DNA of 49,041 bases from Bacteroidaceae bacterium (lineage in GTDB: Bacteria; Bacteroidota; Bacteroidia; Bacteroidales; Bacteroidaceae): contig JAFYQH010000028.1 in assembly GCA_017547205.1 (NCBI GenBank), positions 1 through 49,041 on the forward strand, written 5' to 3'. Made by a program: the position numbers and the translations under genes. The notes below the pieces were generated by a model. The model made no database searches, was not told the DNA's origin, and saw only the letters and a program-made list of their open reading frames with translations. Numbering within the stretch: position 1 is the stretch's first letter; each line of letters starts with the position of its first letter. This document shows, one piece after another, positions 37,119 through 46,400 of this stretch.

Positions 37119-38785
37119 TGGAACTTCTTCATCGTTTTGCCCGGGATGTGCAGCCCGGAGAACTGCCTTCCCGTTTCAATAATCCTTTCTATTACTCACC
37201 GCACAGGCTTTGCATAATTGCAGCCGGTGCGGTGCGTGACATTTTGTCATGCAATGCCCATGTGGCTGCCGAAGTTGCAAAAGGCAAAATGTTTGGTGTG
37301 CTTGTTGTGCAGGATACACAGGGGCAGGTAGGTTTTCTTGCCGCCTTTTCGGGGTTGCTTTGTGGCACCAATATGCTCGACGGCTTTGTACCGCCTGTCT
37401 ACGACCTTCAGTCGCCGACAGGTTATTTCAAACAGGAAGAGGGTAATATATCCCAGTTGAACGATAGGATAAAGGCAATGGAGTGCGATACCGGGTATCT
37501 GCTTGCTGTTGGCGAGGTAGCGACATTGAAACGCGATATGGAGCAGGAACTTTCTGTTATGCGTGATGCCATGCGTGAGAGCAAGAGGCAGCGCGATGCC
37601 ATGCGCTCTTCGGGCACTCTTTCGCCTGAGCGAGAAGCGGCGTTGGTTCGCGAGAGCCAGTTTCAGAAAGCTGAGTTGAAACGTGCTGCTGCAAGGTGGC
37701 AACAGAAGATAACCGATAGCGAAGAACTTGTAGCTCCGTTGAAGGTTGGGATTGTGGCAATGAAGGAGGAGCGCAAAGCCCGTTCGGCAGCTCTGCAGGA
37801 GTGGCTTTTTACGCAGTTCAAAGTGCTCAATGCACGTGGCGAGGAGAAGAGTCTCCTTGATATATTTGCGGCAACAACAGGTAACTTGCCACCTGCAGGG
37901 TCGGGTGAGTGTGCAGCTCCAAAACTATTGCAATATGCCTATAGACATGGTTACAAGCCACTTGCTGTGGCCGAATTTTGGGTGGGCAGTTCTCCGGCCG
38001 GCGAAGTGCGTCGAGATGGTTGTTTCTATGGGGCATGCAAGAGCAAGTGCGAGCCCATACTCTCATATATGCTTCAAGGTCTCGATGTCGAAGAGAATGC
38101 CCTTGAGAAGGGTGGTGATATTGATGCTGTTGAGGTTGTCTATGAAGATGAACACCTTGTTGTCGTGAATAAACCGGCTGATGTGCTTTCTGTTCCGGGT
38201 GTGGTTGGTGGAATGTCGGTGCAGCAGTGGCTGCGCGAAAACCATGTACATAGCAATGAACTCTTTGTTGTCCATCGTCTCGATATGGCGACATCGGGGC
38301 TTCTTGTTGCAGCAAAGTCCATGGATGTCTACAAGTCAATGCAGGGAATGTTCGCTTCGCGCAAAGTAGAGAAGGTCTATCTTGCCCTGCTCGACGGCGT
38401 GCCTGTCATGGCTGAGGGAGTGGTGGATGTTCCGCTTGCGCCCGATTACGACAATCGCCCGCGTCAAAAGATGGATGCAGTCAATGGAAAGAGTGCTGTC
38501 ACTCGTTATAAAGTGTTGGATGTCATGAAAATGGACGGCGCTGTTTGTGCATTGGTTAAGTTTGAGCCTGTTACCGGGCGCACCCACCAGTTGCGTGTCC
38601 ATGCTGCTTGCAAAGAGGGATTGGATACTCCCATTGTCGGTGACGCTTTGTATGGCAAGCAGGGTAAGAGGCTTATGCTACACGCCTCGTCGCTTGTGTT
38701 CAATCACCCTGTAAGCGGCGAACTTCTTCATCTTGAGGCAAAAGTGGATTTTGTATCTCTCTTTGTTGACCGTAGCGCGGAGTAG
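37118..38785 (+). CDS. RluA family pseudouridine synthase with long N-terminal domain
   Basis: This RNA-modifying enzyme converts uridine to pseudouridine in rRNA or tRNA. Of its 555 residues only the last 200 are the RluA catalytic domain (starts VVYEDEHLVVVNKPADVLSVP), with catalytic Asp389 in VHRLDMATSG and the RTHQLRVH motif. The first 340 residues form a separate part with a charged coiled coil (about 125-215) and a cysteine cluster (CFYGACKSKC). This long form occurs in Bacteroidales. I chose the ATG at 37118, which overlaps the GH110 stop by one base; a TTG at 37115 is the alternative. The RNA target is unknown. Confidence 0.9.
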   Translation: MELLHRFARDVQPGELPSRFNNPFYYSPHRLCIIAAGAVRDILSCNAHVAAEVAKGKMFGVLVVQDTQGQVGFLAAFSGLLCGTNMLDGFVPPVYDLQSPTGYFKQEEGNISQLNDRIKAMECDTGYLLAVGEVATLKRDMEQELSVMRDAMRESKRQRDAMRSSGTLSPEREAALVRESQFQKAELKRAAARWQQKITDSEELVAPLKVGIVAMKEERKARSAALQEWLFTQFKVLNARGEEKSLLDIFAATTGNLPPAGSGECAAPKLLQYAYRHGYKPLAVAEFWVGSSPAGEVRRDGCFYGACKSKCEPILSYMLQGLDVEENALEKGGDIDAVEVVYEDEHLVVVNKPADVLSVPGVVGGMSVQQWLRENHVHSNELFVVHRLDMATSGLLVAAKSMDVYKSMQGMFASRKVEKVYLALLDGVPVMAEGVVDVPLAPDYDNRPRQKMDAVNGKSAVTRYKVLDVMKMDGAVCALVKFEPVTGRTHQLRVHAACKEGLDTPIVGDALYGKQGKRLMLHASSLVFNHPVSGELLHLEAKVDFVSLFVDRSAE

Positions 38786-38814
38786 TGTTGCTTTCTCCGC
38801 ATGGTGCTTGTTCC

Positions 38815-38931
38815 TTATTCCTTTGCCGTCTTGCGGAACTTTGGGTGTTGTTTTTCTTGCTGTACATCAAAAAACTTGCGGAATTCATCTTCAAAACAGA
38901 AAATTTCAGTAATTTTATCTTTTGAGAATAT
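38815..38931 (-). pseudogene. Remnant of a transposase N-terminus
   Basis: The minus-strand frame reads IFSKDKITEIFCFEDEFRK, then FFDVQQEKQHPKFRKTAKE and a stop. The start, SKDKITEIFC..DEF..FFD, is very like the N-terminal residues of transposases common in Bacteroides and Prevotella insertion sequences (I recall SKDKVTEIFCIADDFCKFFD-type starts). Only about 38 residues remain; no catalytic DDE region or terminal repeats are seen. Family assignment is from memory and uncertain. The fragment is next to the RluA gene's 3' end. Confidence 0.45.
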
Positions 38932-39065
38932 AGCGGGAGGGGCTGCGGAACTGTTTGTTAGGCACTTGGAATTATCGCGATTGTTGATATTCTCTTGATT
39001 TTTAGTGTGTTGATTCGGATGTGGATTGAAATTCATATATCGGACTCACGTTGAATAAATTTACT

Positions 39066-39073
39066 TATCTTTG
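39066..39073 (+). promoter_or_regulatory. Probable -7 box of the GH95 gene
   Basis: TATCTTTG, a full -7 match, about 80 bases before the ATG at 39155. The leader would be about 75 nt. The -33 element is not clear. Confidence 0.45.
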
Positions 39074-39154
39074 CCAAAGGTGGCGTTGTGTGTCAATTGC
39101 ACATGAATACCAAATACAATTGATGTTTAAACCGTTTATAAATACAAAACCAAA

Positions 39155-42100
39155 ATGAAAAAACTTTTAACCATTATGTTGCTGCTGGTGGTGTCGGTTG
39201 CTACCGGTCTGGCACAGATTGACACAAGCAAGGAGTACCGCATCAAGGATGTCGGTACCGGTAATTATCTGAATGCGGCAAACCACACTGCGCACGCTAC
39301 CGGTCCCATCGGTGGTGTGACAGTAGCTGCCTATGCCGAGAGTGACGAGCAGATTTTTACATTCGAGGCTGCGGGTAGCGGTTATTACCTGAAGACAAGG
39401 AGTGGCTATTACATCTACTGCCAGCAGTGGAATGTCGATGCTCTTACAACAAAGAGTGTGCTCACATTCACCGATGCTGGCAATGGCAATTACTACATTA
39501 TGAACGGCAGCAACTACTTCAAGGTTGAGAATGTGAGCGGTACATACTACCCGTTCTGCGATGCTCCATCAAGTGCAAAGGCTACATGGACTTTGGAGCC
39601 TGTAGTTACAGGTGACATCAGCATTGCAGTGCTTGGTACTACCGATGCTGCAGCAGGTGTTGTCTACAATGGCACCGAGTACAAGAGCGGAAGCACACTG
39701 AACACTAACGCCTCTATCAAAAAAGAGGATTTCACTGCAATGCCGGTTGACGGAATGCACGCTGTAATCAATATTGACGGCCTGAATATTTATGTGAGCT
39801 ACTTCAGCAACAGCACAAAGTTCTACACTATAAAGGGACATAAGGTAGATCTCTACTACGTGAGCCTGAACCCCGATTATTGTGATGGTGTAAATCTTAA
39901 ACTCACAAACAAAAATGCTCCACAGGATAACCGTGGTCTTTGGATGTTCGAGGCGCAAAGTGACGGTGGATACAAGGTTTACAACTATTCAACCGGTCTC
40001 ACAAAGGTTCTTGGCATTACAGGTAGCGAAGCCAATGCACGTGCATCGATGGTCGACCGCAACAGCACTTCACATTCAACGGTTTTCGATGGTACAATCA
40101 ATTTCGACGGCACAGCATCATACATAAAGATTAAGGGTAGTAACAACAATTACTGGAACAAACGAGGCAATTATCTGGCTCTGTGGGCCGATAACGGTGC
40201 TGTTGGTGACAACGGAAGTACATTCTTCATGGAGGAGGCCGACTACTCTCTGTTCCCCGATGAGTATAAATTCGAATACACTCCAAAGAATGCCAACACG
40301 CTGTGGTACAAATCGTCGGCAAAGTCGGGCGGTTCAAGCAACGCATGGCAGGAGTATGCCTTACCATTGGGCAACGGCGAGCTTGGATGCATGGTGTTCG
40401 GCGAGGTGCAGAGCGAGGAGATACAATTCAACGAGAAGACTCTGTGGAGTGGCCCTGCAAACACAATCGGTGCAGATGGTGGTAACCGCACATTCGTGAA
40501 TTTCGGTTCACTGTTCATCACCGACAACAATGCACAGGCGGCAACCGACTATGTGCGTTACCTTGACCTCGAAGAGGGTATTGCCGGTGTGGAATTCAAA
40601 AAGAGCAACGGCACACGACAGGTGCGAAGATACTTCAGCTCGGCTCCCGACTCTGTAATTGTAATCAACTACAAGAATATCGGCAGCGAGAAACTGAACC
40701 TCACATTCAGCATGACCCCATGTAGCGACATCAGTGCAAGCAGTGTTACATACAGTAACGGCGCAGCATCGTTCACCGGAGCAATGGAGGCTGTGAAGTA
40801 TGCGGCACGCGTACACGTGGCTGCCGACAATGACGCTACCATAAGCACTGCTTCAAACGGAATAACAGTGAGCAATGCAACCGAGGTGACATTCTTCCTG
40901 AAGGGCGGTACCAACTTCAACGGCGATATGACTGTCCTTGATAACTATTTCACGAATGAGACACAGGACGATGTCAACAACCGCATAAAGGCCGACATTG
41001 AAAAGGCTGCAGCCAAGGAGTATGCGGCACTTGAGGCGGCTCACATTGCCGATTTCAGCGCAATTACAAAACGTATGACACTCGACTTTGGTCTTGAAGT
41101 GCCAACCGTCGACACCAAGACTCTTATTGATAACTACTATCCCAACAACCAGGACGGCAACAGCGTCGATAACGACCATCTGTTTCTTGAACAGCTCTAT
41201 TTCCACTATGGCCGTTACCTGGCTATCAGCTCAAACCGCAAGCCAATTGCGGCGCCAAACAACCTGCAGGGTATCTGGAACAACCTTGGCCGCCAGGCTT
41301 CACATGGCGTATGGAACTCGGATATCCACACCAACATCAACATACAGATGAACTACTGGCCAACAGAGATGACCAACCTTGGCGACCTTCACATGCCATT
41401 CCTGAACTTCATTATCCGTGGTGCGCAGAGCGAGGGTTGGAAAAAGGTTGCTCGTGAGTATAATAATGGAGATACCAAGGGCTGGAGCGTGATGACAGAG
41501 TCATCGCTCTACAATAGTATGAGTACTTGGGGCAGCAACTATCTGGTTGCCAATGTATGGTACACCAGCCACCTGTGGATGCACTACCGCTATACACAGG
41601 ACAAGGAATTCCTGAAGAAGGCATTTCCTGTAATGTGGAGCTGCGCCGAGTTCTGGTTCCACCGCTTGAAGAATGTGAATGGCGTGTATCTCGCACCAAA
41701 CGAGTATTCGCCCGAACACGGCCCCAGTGGCGAGGACGGTACAGCGCACGCACAGCAGATGATCAGTTATCTGTTCGAGAACCTGATGGAGGCGATAGAG
41801 ATTCTTGATGCGAGCGAGCATGGTCTTACACAGGCGCAGATAGAGAAACTCAATGACTACTACCTGCACACCGACAAGGGTCTTGCAACCGAGTCTTGTG
41901 CAAGAGCAAACAACGGCGTGACGGTTGGTACAACCTTGCTTCGCGAGTGGAAATACTCGGCACATACAAGTGGCGAGACAGGACACAGACATATGTCGCA
42001 CTTGATGGCTCTCTATCCAATGGAGCAGATTACACCCGAAAGCCAGTACTTTACCCCGGCAGTGAACTCTTTGAGACACCGTGGCGATGCGGCTACAGGC

Positions 42101-43216
42101 TGGTCAATGGGTTGGAAGGTCAATCTCTGGGCACGCGCACAGGATGGCGACCACGCCCACATAATCATAAAGAACGCGCTGCAGCACGCTGGCAGCAACG
42201 GTGGTGTATATTACAACCTGTTCGATGCGCACCCACCATTCCAGATTGACGGAAACTTTGGTGTATGCGCGGGTATGGCCGAGATGTTGTTGCAGAGCGC
42301 ACACGGCTACATAAACATCCTGCCTGCATTGCCTACTGTTTGGGAAAAGAACGGAGAAATCGCCGGCATGAAGGCTATCGGTAATTTTACTGTCGATTTC
42401 AATTGGGAAAACGGCAAGTGTCAGAAGGCTACTATCACAAGCAATGCCGGTGCCGAACTGAAGGTGCGTTGCAACCGTGGTGCTATGGAAATTGGCAAGG
42501 CGCTTGTAACCGTGAACGGCAAGAAGGCAGCTGTAAGCGTTGAAAACAGCATTGCAACCATTCCTTGTGAAAAGGGCGATGTTGTTGTCATTGACTTTAC
42601 CAAAACAGCCGAATCGTATGTCGAGAGCCACGAACTCGATGTTACTGAGGTCGGATATGCAACTCTCTACCTTGGTTTCGACGCCACTATCCCTGAACTT
42701 AAGGGTGAGGACTGCGGTGTCTATACCATTACAAGTGTAGGCGACAGCTATGCGCATATGGAGGCTGTAACCGGCACGTTGCCGGCAAACACTGGCGTGG
42801 TGGTGAAGGCCGATGAGGGCACATATACATTTGTGCAGTCGTCAACTTCTCCTGCAAACATTGACAAAGGACTGCTCGTGGGTACACTTGTCTGTGAACA
42901 GATAACCAAGGAGGAAGGCAAGGAGTATTATATCCTCTCGAATGAATATGAGCCGGTAGGCTTCTACATAGCCGGAAACGGAACGGATAACAAGTATTTC
43001 TGGAACAACGCCAACAAGGCATATCTTGTAATTTCCAAGGAGGTTGCACAGGGCAGCACCGGTTTCCGCTTTGATATTGACGGCACTACAGGAGTTGAAG
43101 AGGTGAAAACGGAAAACGTAAATGTAAAAGCTATTTACGATTTGCAAGGTAGAAAAGTCAACACTCCAAATAAGGGGTTGTACATCATTGATGGCAAGAA
43201 GGTATTTATAAAATAA
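39155..43216 (+). CDS. GH95 alpha-L-fucosidase with accessory domains
   Basis: The 1353-residue secreted enzyme probably removes alpha-1,2-linked fucose from glycans. After a signal peptide (about residue 20, ...ATGLAQ) come a ricin-like beta-trefoil region (about 25-150), a second beta domain (150-375), the GH95 core (about 380-1160) and a tail domain. Key residues by comparison with the Bifidobacterium enzyme AfcA are Asn727 and Asn729 in [12 protein letters not shown], Glu854 in YSPEHGP and Asp1032 in [11 protein letters not shown]. His725 matches the His that distinguishes fucosidases from the alpha-L-galactosidases (Thr) of the family. The last 30 residues are the Prevotella tail [10 protein letters not shown]...[13 protein letters not shown]. 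Confidence 0.9.
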   Translation: MKKLLTIMLLLVVSVATGLAQIDTSKEYRIKDVGTGNYLNAANHTAHATGPIGGVTVAAYAESDEQIFTFEAAGSGYYLKTRSGYYIYCQQWNVDALTTKSVLTFTDAGNGNYYIMNGSNYFKVENVSGTYYPFCDAPSSAKATWTLEPVVTGDISIAVLGTTDAAAGVVYNGTEYKSGSTLNTNASIKKEDFTAMPVDGMHAVINIDGLNIYVSYFSNSTKFYTIKGHKVDLYYVSLNPDYCDGVNLKLTNKNAPQDNRGLWMFEAQSDGGYKVYNYSTGLTKVLGITGSEANARASMVDRNSTSHSTVFDGTINFDGTASYIKIKGSNNNYWNKRGNYLALWADNGAVGDNGSTFFMEEADYSLFPDEYKFEYTPKNANTLWYKSSAKSGGSSNAWQEYALPLGNGELGCMVFGEVQSEEIQFNEKTLWSGPANTIGADGGNRTFVNFGSLFITDNNAQAATDYVRYLDLEEGIAGVEFKKSNGTRQVRRYFSSAPDSVIVINYKNIGSEKLNLTFSMTPCSDISASSVTYSNGAASFTGAMEAVKYAARVHVAADNDATISTASNGITVSNATEVTFFLKGGTNFNGDMTVLDNYFTNETQDDVNNRIKADIEKAAAKEYAALEAAHIADFSAITKRMTLDFGLEVPTVDTKTLIDNYYPNNQDGNSVDNDHLFLEQLYFHYGRYLAISSNRKPIAAPNNLQGIWNNLGRQASHGVWNSDIHTNINIQMNYWPTEMTNLGDLHMPFLNFIIRGAQSEGWKKVAREYNNGDTKGWSVMTESSLYNSMSTWGSNYLVANVWYTSHLWMHYRYTQDKEFLKKAFPVMWSCAEFWFHRLKNVNGVYLAPNEYSPEHGPSGEDGTAHAQQMISYLFENLMEAIEILDASEHGLTQAQIEKLNDYYLHTDKGLATESCARANNGVTVGTTLLREWKYSAHTSGETGHRHMSHLMALYPMEQITPESQYFTPAVNSLRHRGDAATGWSMGWKVNLWARAQDGDHAHIIIKNALQHAGSNGGVYYNLFDAHPPFQIDGNFGVCAGMAEMLLQSAHGYINILPALPTVWEKNGEIAGMKAIGNFTVDFNWENGKCQKATITSNAGAELKVRCNRGAMEIGKALVTVNGKKAAVSVENSIATIPCEKGDVVVIDFTKTAESYVESHELDVTEVGYATLYLGFDATIPELKGEDCGVYTITSVGDSYAHMEAVTGTLPANTGVVVKADEGTYTFVQSSTSPANIDKGLLVGTLVCEQITKEEGKEYYILSNEYEPVGFYIAGNGTDNKYFWNNANKAYLVISKEVAQGSTGFRFDIDGTTGVEEVKTENVNVKAIYDLQGRKVNTPNKGLYIIDGKKVFIK

Positions 43217-43222
43217 AGTAAC

Positions 43223-43360
43223 AATATAGCAGTTGACCCAATGTGGTTTGTCTCTAACCTTGTGTGAGAGATCTCTTTATTGCAGTTTTAGAGATTTCTC
43301 ACACAAGGTTAGAAATGACACAAACACCGGATTATCGCAATTTGGGTCAACTGCTATATT
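43223..43360. repeat. Nested inverted repeat between the GH95 and GH123-GH33 genes
   Basis: Outer arms: 19 perfect base pairs (43223-43241 with 43342-43360, AATATAGCAGTTGACCCAA). Inner arms: 23 pairs with one G-T (43254-43276 with 43290-43312). The loop is 13 bases, and the unpaired segments between the stems are 12 and 29 bases. The whole element is 138 bases long. It begins 7 bases after the GH95 stop and ends before the -7 box of the next gene. It could be a strong terminator-like structure or a miniature inverted-repeat element; no clear target duplication is seen. Confidence 0.8.
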
Positions 43361-43375
43361 ATTGCCAAAAATATA

Positions 43376-43383
43376 TATCTTTG
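43376..43383 (+). promoter_or_regulatory. Probable -7 box of the GH123-GH33 gene
   Basis: TATCTTTG, a full -7 match, 42 bases before the ATG at 43425. It lies just downstream of the nested inverted repeat, which overlaps the -33 zone. Confidence 0.45.
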
Positions 43384-43424
43384 AAAAATATTAGTTATCC
43401 GAAATTGTTTAATTCAAAGTACTT

Positions 43425-46400
43425 ATGAAAAAGATTGCTTTATTGTTCATGTTGCTTGTCGCAATGGTGTTTACAGCCGTTGCTCAAGCCGACTACTACG
43501 TTGTGCATGGAGCCGACGAGAACGTGACTCACGGTACGCACTATCCCAAGGCCGTGGGTGTGGCCAATGTGCGCGGTGACCAGCAGGTCCTTGACAACAT
43601 TGCGTCAGCACCGCGTTGTGCAGCCTATTTCGACAAGACAGCAACACTCTTCGAGGTAAAGAGCGGCGAGACAATTACACCACTCATTACCATCAACGGT
43701 GCATGGATGCACGGCTATGTCTATGTCGACTGGAACGGTAACAAACAGTTCGATGTGAACCTTACAGGTGAAGGTCCCTACATAAAGGGTGAGGGTAACG
43801 AACTTATGTGCTGGTCTCTTTACAGTCATAATGGTAACGGTGATAGTGGCTGGAATAGTGCCGGTCTCTACCAGGGCAATGGCGATGTTCTTGCTCCGGG
43901 CTCGTTCCGCGTGCCCGAGGGGCTTGAGGTTGGTGCAACCTACCGCATGCGCTATGCAATACAGTGGAACAGCATAGACCCCACAGGCGCGTATGCCAAT
44001 TTTATAAGCGACGGCGGTTCTATTATCGATGTTACACTCAAGATATCGGGCATTGCATCCGAGGATGAGCAGCAATCCTATCCTATTGACGAGTATGCCG
44101 AGCCGCGTGTGGGCACAACTCCCGATGAGGCATCATGGAATGCCATAGCTGACGGCCTCAATGCCTCATGGGCTTCGCGCGACGTGCACTACAAACTGCA
44201 CGAGGTTCCGCAACTGGAGCTGAAGAACGAGGCTGCACTCTACGCATGGAAGGGCGAGCGTGCCAACATACAGGCCGTGCTTTACAGCAAGAGCGACCAA
44301 GGCATGCTCTCGGTACGCATGACCGAGTGGACAAAGGGTGGTGCGGCTACCGGTATCAACGGAGGTGACGCACGTTTCGTCAACTATGTAATTACTGACG
44401 ACTATGTATCCTGCGGCAATCACCCCATGACCTTGCCACAGTGGCTTGTTGCCGATGTAATCGACCAGGACAAGCCTCACGCCGTTCCGGCAATGGAGAC
44501 ACGCCCTGTGTGGTGTACCATTGAAGTGCCCCGCGACATTGAGGCAGGTGAGTATGCCACAGCTCTTGAGGTTGTCGATGAGAACGGCAATGTAGTGAAG
44601 AGCCTTACGCTCAATATCACCGTAGACAGCCACTCGTTGCCTACCGTGGCGAACCAGAAATTCCATCTCGACTTTTGGCAGCAGCCTTACGCTATCAGTC
44701 GCTACTATGGTGTAGAGCGCTGGAGCGATGAGCACTACGATGCGCTGCGCCCCTATCTCAAGGCTCTTGGCCGTGCTGGTCAGCGCACCGTCACCACAAT
44801 CCTCTTCTATGAGCCCTGGGGCGAGCAGACACACGACCTTTTCGACCCTATGGTGCAGACAACGAAGAAGAGCGACGGAACTTGGGATTATGACTATACC
44901 GTGTTCGACAAATATGTCGAGTTGTGTGCCGAGTACGGCATCGACAAGCAAATCAACTGCTTCAGCATGGTTCCCTGGGATATGAGCTTCCGCTACTGGG
45001 ACGAGGCTTCATCAACATACAAGTCTCTCAAGACAACTACAGGTACTGCCGAGTACAGTGAGTTGTGGACAAGTTTCCTCACATCCTTCAAGGCACACCT
45101 GGTTGAGAAAGGCTGGTTTGAAAAGACAAATATCGCAATGGACGAGCGTGGCGAGGCCGACCTGCAGAATGCCTATAACATTGCCAATGGTCTGGGCTTC
45201 AACTGCGCCCTTGCCGGCAACTACCACTCATCGCTCTGCGGAACATACCGCGACCTCTGCGCACAACTTGGCCAGGAGCACCTCTTTACGGCGCAGCAGC
45301 TTGCAAGCCGCAAGGCAAAGGGCTGGGTGACAACCTTCTACACAAGCTGCGCTAACAGCGAACCTAATATCTATACCAATTCCTATCCTGCCGAGGCTGC
45401 CTATCTGCCAATCTATGCGGCGAAGATGAACCTCGACGGCTATCTCCACTGGGCATGGTGTAACTGGGACGAGCATCCTTTGACCGACAGCCGTTTCCGC
45501 AAGTTCGGTTCGGGCGACACATACTGCTACTATCCCGGTAACCGCTCAAGCATCCGTTTCGAGCGTCTTATCGAGGGTATACACCAGTTCGAGAAGATAC
45601 AGATACTCAAGGAAGAGTACAAGAACAACAGCGCAAAGCTTGCACAACTCAACACATTGCTTAACCGCTTCACCGGTGGCATTGCAGGTGCCGAGTGCGC
45701 GGCTTTGGTTGACGACCTTGAGGCGTTCCTCAACGGCAAGGAGGTTGAAATTCCCGTTGCAAAGGATGTGACGACAGGTTACTATCACATCGTGGGTAAG
45801 GCAACTTCGCGTGCCGAGCACCTTTATAACGATGCCACACTGAGCGGCAACAGCCTGCGTTTCACCTTGCAATCCAATAGCATGGTAAACACCAACAACG
45901 GTATATGGCACATAACAGTCAAAGATAACGGCAAGCTCGGCGTTAAGAACGGTGACGGTAACCCCGTCGTTACCGGTGCCAACTGGGGTGGCTCAATAGA
46001 CGGCACATTTACGGAACTTACCATTGGCAGCACTGTCGATGTAGGCGAATACCGTTATTACTATTTTACCGAGGCGCTCAACTGCACCAACGGTGGTGCA
46101 AATTTCAAGGTCGGCGGTGTCGACTTCATCACTACATGGGCCGGTCATCCCGATGCCGACGACAACCAGTGGCGTTTCGAGCCGGTTGACGTAGAGGGAA
46201 TGAATATCTACGATGTTGTTGTAGAGGGCAATGCCGACGTATATGTGGCATATAATAATGGAACAACAATCGAGAATGCCTTCAACGGTGGCTTCTTCAT
46301 TACAGCAAGTGCCATCACCGCGCAGCAGCTCACTGCTGCAATGGTAGGGAATGTGCTTGAAGGAGCCGATGTCACTATCGAGGGCAATACCATCAAGGTT

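Larger units (their letters stand above)
38786..39154. other. Non-coding gap of 369 bases with an IS remnant
   Basis: No intact gene is seen here. It holds a transposase-like fragment on the minus strand (38815-38931) and the -7 box for the GH95 gene (39066-39073). No terminator hairpin was found after the pseudouridine synthase gene. Confidence 0.6.
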
